Shown: positions 1 to 8,104 of the stretch, one piece after another
Layout of the letters: every line of letters begins with the position of its first letter
How positions within the stretch are numbered: position 1 is the first letter of the stretch
Assembly (NCBI RefSeq): GCF_946479885.1
Contig: NZ_CAMLHM010000002.1
Location: 62,001-126,000 of the forward strand
Source of the DNA: an uncultured Devosia sp.
GTDB taxonomy: Bacteria; Pseudomonadota; Alphaproteobacteria; Rhizobiales; Devosiaceae
Direction of reading: 5' to 3'
Length of the DNA: 64,000 bases
Translations under genes and position numbers: made by a program
The notes under the pieces: model-generated
What the model was told of the DNA's origin: nothing
Database searches by the model: none
What the model saw: only the letters and a program-made list of their open reading frames with translations

Positions 1-298
1 GGTGCGCGGGGATCTGGAAGTAGAGGTCGTCCCCGTTCGTAAAGTCGTAGAGATAGTCGATGAAGAAGCGGCCGTAAGGCAGGTCCGTCTCCGGTAGGAT
101 CTTGCGATCGCGCATGACGCGGATGCGGTACCTGATGATGTGATCCGCGACACCGAAATGTCGCCCGATCTCGATGCGCGACAGGCCGGCGTCGAGGAGA
201 GCAATGATCTCCTGGTCAGGGACGTCAGTGAGAACGATGCCAGGTGCACGGCGAGGTTTGCTGGTGTCGAGGCGCGGGCGCGGATGAGTGAGTGTCAT
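1..298 (-). CDS. Helix-turn-helix protein, C-terminus cut by window edge
   Basis: An open frame starts at an ATG at 298 and runs leftwards off the window, so about 99 residues are visible. Residues about 33-62 (EIIALLDAGLSRIEIGRHFG followed by a helix rich in Arg) have the spacing of a helix-turn-helix of the kind used by small phage or plasmid DNA-binding proteins and resolvase-like C-termini. The rest is acidic and aromatic and is not recognised. It starts 13 bp after the stop of the gene at 311-799 on the same strand, so the two are probably one transcript. Its length and function are unknown because the end is missing. Confidence 0.6.
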   Translation of the reverse strand, partial: MTLTHPRPRLDTSKPRRAPGIVLTDVPDQEIIALLDAGLSRIEIGRHFGVADHIIRYRIRVMRDRKILPETDLPYGRFFIDYLYDFTNGDDLYFQIPAH

Positions 299-310
299 GG
301 TGTGGCACCG

Positions 311-799
311 TCAGCGGATATTCGAGACCGGGCGGTCTTCCATCAAAAAGGCTGGTACCCCGTCGATGAATCTGGCGCCGCCACGCGCTGTGTAGGGGCC
401 AGACATCGGGATGAGTTCGCCGTCGTACCACTCAAAAAATCCAGGATGCGGATCGACAAACGCGGGCGCTGGCGTTGAGGCAATCGTGGCAACGCCAGCG
501 ATGACGATTTCGCTTTCAGCAGCGGCTTCAATGAACTCGTTGACCACCGGCGTGGGCGCCTCTTCAACACTCTTTTCTACGGGGCCGAAGTCACGAAACG
601 GACCAGCCGGGCGGCGCGGGAGTCCGCGATGCAGGCCGTACGGAACCGGCTCCGATGGCGCGGCGATGGCGGCTGGCGCGATGGTGTGCCGGCGGAGGCC
701 AAGAGAACGTGCGGTCACTGCAAGAATCCGTTTTCGTGTGTTCGTTACAAAACGGTCGCCCGGATTTTCGCATAGTGCAAACAAAAAATGAGAATCCAT
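311..799 (-). CDS. Hypothetical protein, 162 aa
   Basis: No family recognised. The N-terminal 35 residues are basic, with the stretch TNTRKRILAVTARSLGLRRH. The middle is Pro/Ala-rich, and the C-terminal 40 residues are Gly- and aromatic-rich (GFFEWYDGELIPMSGPYTARGG). The start at 799 has no convincing ribosome-binding site, so the true start could lie further in. It is upstream of, and probably co-transcribed with, the helix-turn-helix gene at the left edge. Codon use is high-GC like its neighbours. It may belong to a phage or plasmid accessory operon, but nothing in the sequence shows its role. Confidence 0.45.
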   Translation of the reverse strand: MDSHFLFALCENPGDRFVTNTRKRILAVTARSLGLRRHTIAPAAIAAPSEPVPYGLHRGLPRRPAGPFRDFGPVEKSVEEAPTPVVNEFIEAAAESEIVIAGVATIASTPAPAFVDPHPGFFEWYDGELIPMSGPYTARGGARFIDGVPAFLMEDRPVSNIR

Positions 800-892
800 C
801 TCACACGGCTATGTGTTTCAAAGTTTGAAGGATCGTCATTGCCAATTCGCCCGAGTACAGGGAATTGCCAGAGCCAACATCTCCGGGCTTTG

Positions 893-912
893 TTGCAACT
901 TGCAAATTGCAA
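893..912. repeat. Three TTGCAA hexamers with 7 bp period
   Basis: The palindromic hexamer TTGCAA occurs at 893, 900 and 907, one every 7 bp. It sits about 120 bp upstream of the gene at 1029 and just before a perfect inverted repeat. This looks like a clustered protein-binding site. Confidence 0.5.
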
Positions 913-929
913 AGAACTCCGTGAACTCG

Positions 930-956
930 AAATATGAACCATCAATGTTCATATTT
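930..956. promoter_or_regulatory. Perfect 10 bp inverted repeat, candidate operator
   Basis: Arms AAATATGAAC (930-939) and GTTCATATTT (947-956) flank a 7 bp spacer in the otherwise gene-free stretch 800-1028. The perfect symmetry, AT-richness and position upstream of the rightward gene at 1029 suggest a dimeric repressor site. The regulator is not identified. Confidence 0.5.
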
Positions 957-1028
957 GCTGCCATTCGTTCCTTGCCAAGGTCGACGGTACTCTCTCCTGC
1001 AAGCCATCCAGGCTACAGGAGAGACGAC

Positions 1029-1514
1029 ATGGACAAGATCATCGCGGCGATCGGAGCCGCGCTGCGAGCAATCGGCAGGACGGTGTGGGTGACGTGCAAG
1101 GTAACCGGCCGGCTGATCAGGAAAATCATCCACTCGGGTGATGCACCAGCAATCCCGCGCGCTGACATCCCGCGTTCCACGCAGCGCCCCAGCAACGACA
1201 ACGGTGTCCGCCTGGTTCGTGAACCGGCCGGCGCCGCGCTGGCGGTGAAGTCGTTGGCGCAACGCATGGCGGCTGGGACTGTTGCGATGCAAGACATGCA
1301 TAACGTCGATGCGGATGTGGTGAAATGGCTCTCTGCGCTCGATCATGGGCAACTTTGTCGCCTGATCTGTGTGGACGACCTGGGCGGCTACATGAACCGC
1401 CGCATCGAAGTCCGGGGTCTGCCGCGGTACCTCGAAATGCCGCCGCGTCCGTCGGAAGGGCGGACAGTCGATCGGGACATGGCGTACACCCCAATCGCAG
1501 CACTCGCGATCTGA
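1029..1514 (+). CDS. Hypothetical protein, 161 aa
   Basis: The start at 1029 is chosen over the longer upstream frame because AGGAGAG lies at 1017-1023, a correct ribosome-binding site distance. The first 35 residues (MDKIIAAIGAALRAIGRTVW, then basic residues) form an amphipathic or membrane-associated helix. The remainder is soluble and contains a short conserved-looking block WLSALDHGQLCRLICVDDLG. No family recognised. The gene is followed within 10 bp by a strong hairpin terminator and preceded by the palindromes at 893-956, so it is a single-gene, probably regulated unit. Confidence 0.6.
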   Translation: MDKIIAAIGAALRAIGRTVWVTCKVTGRLIRKIIHSGDAPAIPRADIPRSTQRPSNDNGVRLVREPAGAALAVKSLAQRMAAGTVAMQDMHNVDADVVKWLSALDHGQLCRLICVDDLGGYMNRRIEVRGLPRYLEMPPRPSEGRTVDRDMAYTPIAALAI

Positions 1515-1523
1515 ACAAAGCAA

Positions 1524-1550
1524 AGGGCCCGGGATCATCACCCGGGCCCT
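1524..1550 (+). terminator. Hairpin terminator between convergent genes
   Basis: Arms AGGGCCCGGG (1524-1533) and CCCGGGCCCT (1541-1550) pair perfectly around a 7-nt loop and are followed by AATTTCATTT. It closes the gene ending at 1514 and can also serve the opposing gene ending at 1577. Confidence 0.75.
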
Positions 1551-1576
1551 AATTTCATTTCGCCGGTGGGCGTGGG

Positions 1577-1771
1577 TTAGTGCCGCTTGTTGAGCTGGTA
1601 CTCGGCAAAAATGCGCGCCTTACGCTCGTCAGCGAGCTCGGCTTGCGACTGCGCCAGCAGCGACCGCAGCCGACGGATTTCGTTGTTGGCAAGCGTGATC
1701 TGCTGCGAAGCGTACCGGCGGTCTTGGCCGTTCTGCATCATGAGCATGCATTCGGTATCTGAAATTTGCAT
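1577..1771 (-). CDS. Small coiled-coil protein, 64 aa
   Basis: A 64-residue protein whose residues 20-60 (QQITLANNEIRRLRSLLAQS and onward to the C-terminus) have the heptad pattern of a coiled coil. A GGAG lies a few bases upstream of the ATG at 1771, which supports the start. It converges on the terminator at 1524-1550. Short coiled-coil proteins of this kind are common in phage and plasmid accessory regions. No function can be assigned. Confidence 0.55.
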   Translation of the reverse strand: MQISDTECMLMMQNGQDRRYASQQITLANNEIRRLRSLLAQSQAELADERKARIFAEYQLNKRH

Positions 1772-1871
1772 GTCGGTCTCCAGCTCGGATTTCGGGGTTA
1801 ATCTACCCTACCACCGAGGTCTTAAAACTGACCCTGGCGGAAGGGTGGTATTTGATCTTTCGGCACGTAAG

Positions 1872-2837
1872 TCACTGCTTGTCCCGAGACAATCGACTTA
1901 GAGGAACGGCATTGTCGAGAGCAACCTTCGAGACTGTTACCGGTGATGCCGAGGCCGCCCTCTTCTGCATTGGCGACCTTTTTGCCTTCCGGATCGAATC
2001 CCGTCCCGTCACCTCGATCGTGCGTTCATCGAGAGCAGGATCGTCGACCGGATCCACGATGACAATGTCGACTGCCCTGATGCGTCCGGAATGGGCGACG
2101 ACCGGCCTGATCGTTATCTGCCAGTCGGTGAGTTCTGAAATCTCCTCCGCTGCAGGGATCAGGTACTGGTCGACCAGACGGCGGTTCCACGCATTCTTCG
2201 ACCCAATCATCCCTGCCAACTCCTCCAGTCCGAACCGCAGGGTGATCGAAGGCCCCTTCCGCCGCACCAGCGACTTCCGCGGGAAATCGCCCTGGGCCCA
2301 GGTCATCGCCTTCATCAGGATGATGATCGAGAACCTGCTCTCAGCCAGTTGAAGCAATCGCAGCGGCAAATAGACCATATCGCCGCCATCGCCGGTCCAC
2401 AGGTCGATCAGATCCGGATCGATCATGACGGGGAACCGGTCATCGGCATTGTGACGCCAAGGGTACTCCGATCCGTCCGGGCGCCTACCGAACTTAAGCG
2501 TCGGTGCAGGCAGTCCCGCGATCCTGCAATCCCTCAAACGCCGCCAGCGTGCTTCTTCCACGTCGATCCGGTCGCGTCGGGTGAGAGCCAATGCATGCCT
2601 GGTGCCGTTGTCCCTGAGCATCACGTCACCCGCTTCACCAAGAACGGCTGCCTGGTGAAGGAAGAGACATGCGACGGACAAGTCACGAGCAGTGACCTCC
2701 CCCTCGATGGAGAACGAGGACGCGAATTCTGCGGATACGGGTATCTGTTCGGGGACGATCATCATGCCCTTATGATGGGAAGGGCTTTCGCAAGACACAA
2801 GTGATAAATCGGGTAATTCATAACACACTGAAATCAT
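1872..2837 (-). CDS. Probable plasmid replication initiator (Rep_3-like)
   Basis: A 321-residue basic protein. Residues about 150-260 (LPLRLLQLAESRFSIIILMK, then RLVDQYLIPAAEEISELTDW) resemble the winged-helix domain of plasmid initiators: a conserved (L)PLR turn, an SRFSIILLMKAM-type helix, and a second helix leading into a beta hairpin (ITIRPVVAHSGRIRAVDIVI). The adjacent 2838-3839 stretch has no genes but has tandem repeats, as expected of an origin. A GGAGG lies 12 bp upstream of the ATG at 2837. A second ATG pair at about 2765, after AAGGG, is an alternative start. The family call rests on residue pattern and context only, so it is moderate. A general DNA-binding protein is the alternative. 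Confidence 0.5.
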   Translation of the reverse strand: MISVCYELPDLSLVSCESPSHHKGMMIVPEQIPVSAEFASSFSIEGEVTARDLSVACLFLHQAAVLGEAGDVMLRDNGTRHALALTRRDRIDVEEARWRRLRDCRIAGLPAPTLKFGRRPDGSEYPWRHNADDRFPVMIDPDLIDLWTGDGGDMVYLPLRLLQLAESRFSIIILMKAMTWAQGDFPRKSLVRRKGPSITLRFGLEELAGMIGSKNAWNRRLVDQYLIPAAEEISELTDWQITIRPVVAHSGRIRAVDIVIVDPVDDPALDERTIEVTGRDSIRKAKRSPMQKRAASASPVTVSKVALDNAVPLSRLSRDKQ

Positions 2838-3839
2838 ACGGCATTCAACGCCTCCATCACCTCATTCCGTGACCCTATATAATAGATCTTTTTGAATAAG
2901 GATTCACGCGCTCGCGCACGCGCACACGTGAGAGACCGAGATAGGCCTCCGGCCTATCGAGGGATCAAGGCGCAGGGCGCCTTCTGGATTCCAATACCCG
3001 CTCCGCGGATCTGAGATCCCAGGGACGGAGCCTGAGGTCCTCAAGGGTCAGGGACAAGGGATCGAGGCGACCGGAGGTCACTAGGACACCCCAGGGCTCC
3101 GGGAAGGGGATATGGATTCCATGCCCGCTCCGCGGGTCAGAGACCTCGGGCACGGACCCTGAGGTCCTCAGATCGTGATGAGGAGTTCGGAGCGACCGGA
3201 GGTCACTGAGACGACGGGGTCCTCCGACTGGAGACATGGATTCCCGAATGAGCTTCGCTCGTCAGCGAGGTCCCAACTGGCTCGTAGAACCTCTCGTTCC
3301 CGATCACGACGTGATGCTCGACCCGCCTATTGATCCACCCTGCTGGTACGATGGTCATCGAAGGCTAGGTGTCCACCCCGGCCCGACGATGGTCGTATCG
3401 TCGATCTGGAGCATAGCTACAGCCCCGAAACACGATCAAAGGTCCTGATCCACCCATCGACCATTTTACGAGCCTGTACGGCATCCTATTCCGATGATCC
3501 GATCGACGATCCACGATCCATGTCGAAGACGGTTACGACTCCCTGGTATTTTCTCGATCGATTGGCGAGGCAGTGCCGGCCTGACGGCCGGAAACGGATG
3601 TGGGCCTGGTCGGCCCTTCCTGTGGCCGCTCCGCTTCGCTACGTGGCCGTAGGCCCGCCTGCTCGGCGGGCGTGACACAGGGGAATGCATTTGGGCTCTG
3701 GACCTGGGTTCTTTCGGGCTCGCTCTTCCGTTTCGATAGCACAGACTGCGCGAAGCGAAATGCGGGAGCATATGGCGCTAGCGCATCACGATGTGATTTT
3801 GGTGTTGTGGCTTGCGAGACCTGACGCCATCGTTGATCC
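2838..3839. other. Gene-free 1 kb stretch, candidate replication origin
   Basis: No convincing coding frame exists here. The stretch holds an AT-rich beginning (2875-2900, TATATAATAGATC), a perfect hairpin at 2940-2958 (GATAGGCC, 3 nt, GGCCTATC), three imperfect tandem repeats (2986, 3114, 3238), several TGAGGTCCTCA palindromes, a GC-rich hairpin near 3650-3670, and many GATC- and CGATC-containing words at 3300-3530. Being next to a probable initiator gene makes this a candidate origin or partition region. This is inference. Confidence 0.4.
2986..3262. repeat. Imperfect tandem repeat, unit 124-128 bp
   Basis: Units begin with GGATTCC at 2986, 3114 and 3238. The first two share GGATTCC, CCCGCTCCGCGG, CACGGA/GACGGA, TGAGGTCCTCA and GCGACCGGAGGTCACT in the same order. 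The third is only a partial copy (GGATTCC ... GTCAG). The block TGAGGTCCTCA is itself palindromic. It lies 150 bp from the start of the probable initiator gene. Confidence 0.7.
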
Positions 3840-4367
3840 ATGATGATCGAGACCACAGACAGCGCGAAGCCTCAGACGGCGCCCCGGAGCAGGGTTCAGC
3901 GCAAGCGCGCAGCTGCGGAAGCGACGGCGCGGTGGCGTGGCATGCGTCAAGCGGTCGGCATGCCCGAGGCTCATGTCGTCGATCGCGCCATCAGCGAAGC
4001 GCTGGTCTTCTGCATGCGGCCGCGCTACGCGCTCCGGGACCTCGACGATAGCGTCTACGTCTCCATGACCAGGGTCTTCAGAATCGCGACGTTGATCCTG
4101 GTGAAGAACGGCGCCGATCGCGATCTCGCACAAGCGGCAATCAAGAGCCGCCTGCAACCGCGGCGCGCCCACTCAGGGGCAAGCAACGTCCCAAGCGTGA
4201 GAATGAACGACAGCGGCTTCACACCAGCGCCCCGCAGGAGGGGATTGGAATGGGGTCAACGCGACCGAGACGACATGGGCAGGGCCGCGGCGCCGCTAGA
4301 TGTCACTGCGTATGATGGAGTAACGCAGGTGTCCCCAAAGACGGAGGATCACGTAGTAGGCGAGTAG
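3840..4367 (+). CDS. Hypothetical protein, 175 aa
   Basis: No family recognised. Residues 1-30 are basic and disordered-looking. Residues 35-105 (MRQAVGMPEAHVVDRAISEA through the block SMTRVFRIATLILVKNGADR) read like a compact helical domain. The C-terminal 60 residues are low-complexity Arg/Pro/Ser. No ribosome-binding site supports the ATGATG start at 3840-3845, so it may begin elsewhere. The opposite frame (3786-4172) is open but less protein-like. It is followed, after about 95 bp, by a strong terminator. Confidence 0.45.
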   Translation: MMIETTDSAKPQTAPRSRVQRKRAAAEATARWRGMRQAVGMPEAHVVDRAISEALVFCMRPRYALRDLDDSVYVSMTRVFRIATLILVKNGADRDLAQAAIKSRLQPRRAHSGASNVPSVRMNDSGFTPAPRRRGLEWGQRDRDDMGRAAAPLDVTAYDGVTQVSPKTEDHVVGE

Positions 4368-4460
4368 ATCGTCCGCCATCACGACGGACAATGCAGAAAT
4401 CGCTTGTGCCTTGCGAGGCCCCACCTCATATTTGGCGGGCTTATACTACGTTGACCTCTA

Positions 4461-4489
4461 GACCGCTCCCAGTGAGCGGTCTTTTTTTT
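4461..4489 (+). terminator. Intrinsic terminator with T8 tract
   Basis: GACCGCTC (4461-4468), a 5-nt loop and GAGCGGTC (4474-4481) pair perfectly and are followed by eight T residues. It ends rightward transcription from the gene at 3840-4367 and insulates the phage-like gene that follows. Confidence 0.9.
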
Positions 4490-4545
4490 GCGCGCCAGGG
4501 TTTCTTAGCTTGACGCAAGGATGGCCGCTCCCGAGCCTTCTGGCC

Positions 4546-5265
4546 ATGGGCGACATCCGCATTCGCATCAATCGCAAAGCACTCCGCCAGGTCGAAAGCT
4601 CGATCGAGGCTGTGCCAGGTGCCGTCGCGCGCGCCGCTCAATCAGCCTATAACGGTGTTGCCGCCAATGCCCGTGATGAGGTCCGCCAGGCAGCGGAGCG
4701 CCATTTCGACAACCCCGAGCAAATCACGCTCGACAGCTTCTATGCCCGCCAGCGTCGCCACAGTGGTGTGGAGAGCGTGGACGATGTGACCGCAGCGATC
4801 GGCATTCGCGACCCTGCAGCGACGTGGCTGGGCTACCACGTGGGACGCGAGGACCGGGAACGGCTGCCTGGTGAGATCGGGCCGGCAAATACGTCGATCA
4901 TGATCCCGCGTCCCGAGAACCTGGATAGCCCAGAAGTCCGCGAGTTGGGCGTCGATGTCACGCTGACGAAGGGTGGCAACATGCCACTTGGTACCCTCAG
5001 GCGCCTGTTCTCGATGACTGGACCAGGCGGGCCGTTGTTCTGGGGCCAGCTGCGACCAGGCGGGCAACGCGGCATATGGGCGAGGCCGCTGCGCAAGAAA
5101 GGCCTGGAGAGCCAGAGCTCGCCGAAGCTCATCGTCGCCGCAGTGGATAAGGCGAACTACCAACCCAGCTTCGAGAAGCCCATGAGAGCGGCTATCCGCC
5201 GGGCTACGAAGACCCTGCCGGCCAGGCTGCAGCGGGCCATGCGCAGGACCGGAGCAGGCCGATGA
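4546..5265 (+). CDS. Phage tail/morphogenesis-like protein
   Basis: A 239-residue protein opening MGDIRIRINRKALRQVESSI, the layout of phage neck/tail-completion proteins (HK97 gp10 and minor tail protein Z types): a short beta strand, then a long helix with repeated Ala/Arg (VARAAQSAYNGVAANARDEV). A C-terminal basic helix (FEKPMRAAIRRATKTLPARL) fits the same class. The frame extends back to a TTG at 4510, but the ATG at 4546 matches the expected family start. The family assignment is by pattern only. Its ATGA stop overlaps the start of a further frame at 5262 that the 5288-5957 element appears to have interrupted. Confidence 0.5.
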   Translation: MGDIRIRINRKALRQVESSIEAVPGAVARAAQSAYNGVAANARDEVRQAAERHFDNPEQITLDSFYARQRRHSGVESVDDVTAAIGIRDPAATWLGYHVGREDRERLPGEIGPANTSIMIPRPENLDSPEVRELGVDVTLTKGGNMPLGTLRRLFSMTGPGGPLFWGQLRPGGQRGIWARPLRKKGLESQSSPKLIVAAVDKANYQPSFEKPMRAAIRRATKTLPARLQRAMRRTGAGR

Positions 5266-5287
5266 GAGCACCCCAGATGGTCGTAAG

Positions 5288-5957
5288 CGAAGTGAACGGG
5301 CTTTCACTTCGGATAGCGTGCATTGCAGGGAATGAGGTCCACAAGGGGCTGGAAGCCCCGGAAACCGGGCGTTTCGGCGCTGAAGTATTGATCGTACAGG
5401 GTCGAGCAGACCCCAAAATTTCAAGCTCTCTCAGTGAAAAACTATTCCACAACTGTACTCATGACTACTCATTACTACTGCAATACCACTATAACTATAC
5501 TGTACACGGGAATATTATTGCTTACGCTATACTACCATACCCAAGTCATATACTTGTTTTCTCGTCAAGCGAAATCGGTATCCCTGCTCCGATATTCTCG
5601 CTCACGGAGTTGTGATCTCGCATCCCGAACTCGAACCCCGAGATCGCCAGGTCGACACCTCGAAATCGGCACTACGTGATAAGCATCAGTTATCGCGTAG
5701 TGCCCTGATCCCGTTGGACAAATTCGCGCTCTCCAACTCGTTTCGGATGCATAAGTCAAGTGAATTCGTGAGCCCAATCGGCAGCTCGAACGACCAGGTT
5801 GAGCAAGCCTTCGCGCCGGAAAAATGCGGGCGCCAACTGTTTGTTGAGCTGACCTGTCTCGACTTGCCAGACAATCCGGCCCGAGACTTCGCGACCAATG
5901 CGAATGCCAGGAAATCCCTGAATGCACGCTATCCGAAGTCAATGGGCGTTCACTTCG
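5288..5957. mobile_element. Candidate 670 bp element with inverted-repeat ends
   Basis: The left end (5288-5331) and the reverse complement of the right end (5915-5957) share CGAAGTGAACG, then 7 unlike bases, then ACTTCGGATAGCGTGCATT and CAGGGA, with one 1-bp indel. Each end can also fold on itself (CGAAGTGAA with TTCACTTCG). The interior has no convincing gene. Its 5440-5580 part is very AT-rich (runs of ACTAT and TACT) in a 60% GC setting, and it contains the hairpin at 5668-5704. No target duplication was evident, so it may be a non-autonomous element, a recombinase substrate or a degraded insertion. Confidence 0.5.
5668..5704. repeat. 15 bp near-perfect hairpin (7-nt loop)
   Basis: Arms GGCACTACGTGATAA (5668-5682) and TTATCGCGTAGTGCC (5690-5704) pair over 15 positions with a single G-T wobble. 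No T tract follows on either strand, so it is not an ordinary terminator. It lies near the centre of the inverted-repeat-bounded element. Confidence 0.65.
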
Positions 5958-6012
5958 GAATGGACCGCGAGATCATGGATAGTAGATCGCGGTCGCAAAT
6001 ACTTAGGGACAG

Positions 6013-6453
6013 GTGCGCGGGGTCGGGCATGGGGTGGCATCGCCCGAGATTGCTGGGGCTTCCGGGGGCTGGTGGTGGTCGCAAGGGCTGTCACGACGTG
6101 TCGGGGCCCCTGACGCAAGGGCGAACGACCTCCTGCGCATCGGCACCCGGCGCGGCAAGGAGAAGGCGGATCGTCTGCTCAAGACCGATCTTCCGGGACC
6201 CGGCCACGTCCACATCCCGAGTTCGATGGGCCTGGCGCATCCAGGGTTCTTCAAGGGGTTGTTCTCCGAGCGTCACGTCATTGACGGCAAGGTGGTGACT
6301 ATTGGACGAAGTCGAAATGGCACGCCAACGAGGTTTGGGACACGTTCGTGGGCTGCCTGGCGACGATCGAGTGTGCAAATTGCAGTGGCCGCACCGCACC
6401 AAGTAGGGCGCGCGATCGACAAGGCCGTGAACGACACGCCGCGCGAACGGTAT
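6013..6453 (+). pseudogene. Frameshifted fragment of phage terminase large subunit (GpA-type)
   Basis: Frame 1 from about 6130 reads LLRIGTRRGKEKADRLLKTD, then LPGPGHVHIPSSMGLAHPGF and FKGLFSERHV. This is the C-terminal region of GpA-family terminases (iGtd..K..i..RL....pGpgy.HfP....yf.qL.sE). At about 6300 the match jumps to another frame, WTKSKWHANEVWDTFVGCLA, which corresponds to the conserved W-(x)n-NEalD-x-xvya nuclease-domain end. The ATPase half is absent; upstream frames at 5940-6130 contain only scattered resemblance. The gene is therefore truncated and frameshifted. It shows that a tailed-phage packaging gene once stood here. Confidence 0.6.
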
Positions 6454-6718
6454 GAGGGGCGCGACAAGTCCGTCATGGCGCCGATCGTCGAGGTCATTGG
6501 GATGCGTGAAATGCTCAAGACACCGGGCACCTCGCTAGTGCCAGTTGGCACGTCGGGCACACCAGTATTTGCCAACGCGAATGCCAAGCCATGACGAGCG
6601 GCGCAATTGGAGATGCACGCTTCGCCATGCGTGGCCGTGGATAGATCGATGATCGCTATTGCGCATTCATCCTGGACCCTGAAGATGGATTTTTGAAAAA
6701 GCATGTCGTGGGGCCGGA

Positions 6719-8095
6719 ATGACTGCACCAAAAGAAAACAAACCGGCGTTACCGGTTGAAGCTGAAGAAGTATCTCCCGACGGGTCAGGCCCTTTTAAGC
6801 TTGAGGGCATCTTCGAAGATGCCACCCAGATCTTCAAGCCGAACCGGGTGAAAGAGGCCTCGAGCCCTGACGTCATTATCGCCTTAGACACGAATGTCCT
6901 CTTGCTCCCCTACACGATCAGGAAGGATGGCTTACCGAAGCTGCAGAAATTCTACCAAGATCTACGCGCGGCGAACCGTCTCTACCTGCCCGCTCGTGTC
7001 GCCCGCGAGTTCATCGTGCATCGCGACAAAAAGCTCGCTGAGCTTCTCAAAATGATCACCGACGTGCGTTCGAAGATCAACATAGGCGAAACCAAGCTCT
7101 CGCCAATCCTCGAAGGCGTTGAGGGCAGCGAGGCAATGGCGGTGGCTAGCAAGGCCCTGGCCGAGGCCAAGAGTCAGTATACGAAGGCGATAAGTGTCGT
7201 CGAAGAGCAGGTCCAATCCTGGAGCGGTGACGATCCGGTCACCAGCGTCTACGATGCCGTATTCGACGGCGAGAACATCATTTCGCCGACCCAAACCAAC
7301 GACGTGTTGTTGGCGGAATGGCAGGTACGGCTCAAAGAACGTATCCCGCCGGGCTATAAGGACGGCGGCAAGGCCGACACTGGAATTGGCGACTTCTTGG
7401 TTTGGAAAGCGCTTCTAGCTCTTGGAGCCGCTCAGAAGAAGGACCTGATCTTCGTTACCGGCGAAGAAAAGGCCGACTGGTTCGTTCGCGTAAACGGCGC
7501 TGGAGCCTACCCTCGACCGGAACTGGTGGCGGAGTACCGCAAGCACTCCGGCGGCAAAGGCCTCCGCCTCGTTGAATTTCACGACGTGCTGCGGGAGATG
7601 GATGTCGCCCAGGAAGTGGTCATAGAAGTCGAAAAGGCCGAAACGACGGCCAACAACTTCATCCGGGCCACAGCTCTTTCGGAGATGTTCTCACTCAACA
7701 CCACCGCCAGCACATCCCTTAACACCAGCAATGCTGTGACCTTGCGGATGCACTACGGCGGCGAAGACATAACATTCAAGTCGGACGGGGTATTCTTCAA
7801 GTTCAGCGTCTCAGAAGCTGGATGGGATTCCATGTACGTGTACCCCAACTCGCCCGACGATCTGTATCCGGTACCCGTCGGCACCATCGGAGAAACCGTG
7901 CAACTGGAAGGGCTTCAGTTTGCCGGCAAAGCTATAAAGATTACAAAAGGGCAAATGGCGTGTTTTCGAAACGCCGCTGGATTCACACTCATCCTCCGCT
8001 TGCTCAGTGCCAACCTTCCCGAAAAAAATAAGCCATTTGAGGTCAGCTTCGCGTTCGCAATTTTCTCGCCAGATTGCACCGTCACGGTGCCGTAG
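6719..8095 (+). CDS. PIN-like nuclease domain protein (DUF4935/PIN_8 type)
   Basis: A 458-residue protein. Residues 50-260 form a PIN-like RNase domain: IIALDTNVLLLPY (Asp57), LPARVAREFIVHRDKKL (Glu97), KADTGIGDFLVWKALL (Asp220 and Asp225) and KDLIFVTGEEKADWF (Thr247/Asp253). This is the order of acidic residues that bind the catalytic metal. A helical insert (about 105-210) separates the second and third motifs, as in PIN_8 proteins. Residues 330-458 form a beta-rich C-terminal domain that is not recognised. A HEPN-domain gene begins 9 bp downstream, so both are probably translated from one mRNA. This pairing suggests a toxin or abortive-infection system acting on RNA. The biological target is unknown. 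Confidence 0.75.
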   Translation: MTAPKENKPALPVEAEEVSPDGSGPFKLEGIFEDATQIFKPNRVKEASSPDVIIALDTNVLLLPYTIRKDGLPKLQKFYQDLRAANRLYLPARVAREFIVHRDKKLAELLKMITDVRSKINIGETKLSPILEGVEGSEAMAVASKALAEAKSQYTKAISVVEEQVQSWSGDDPVTSVYDAVFDGENIISPTQTNDVLLAEWQVRLKERIPPGYKDGGKADTGIGDFLVWKALLALGAAQKKDLIFVTGEEKADWFVRVNGAGAYPRPELVAEYRKHSGGKGLRLVEFHDVLREMDVAQEVVIEVEKAETTANNFIRATALSEMFSLNTTASTSLNTSNAVTLRMHYGGEDITFKSDGVFFKFSVSEAGWDSMYVYPNSPDDLYPVPVGTIGETVQLEGLQFAGKAIKITKGQMACFRNAAGFTLILRLLSANLPEKNKPFEVSFAFAIFSPDCTVTVP

Positions 8096-8104
8096 GACGT
8101 CCGC

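Noticed and set aside
2986..3262. CRISPR array
   Set aside because: Unit length is 124-128 bp, there are only three imperfect units and no constant short repeats with unique spacers.
3600..3824. 74-codon plus-strand frame in the candidate origin
   Set aside because: Low-complexity Arg/Ser composition, no ribosome-binding site and overlapping hairpins.
5262..5615. 117-codon frame after the tail-like gene
   Set aside because: The ATGA start is credible, but within 9 codons it enters the inverted-repeat element and then AT-rich DNA. It is treated as an interrupted remnant, not a gene.
5612..5660. tRNA-like arm (TTCGA context) near 5620
   Set aside because: No acceptor stem, anticodon arm or matching T stem could be built on either strand.
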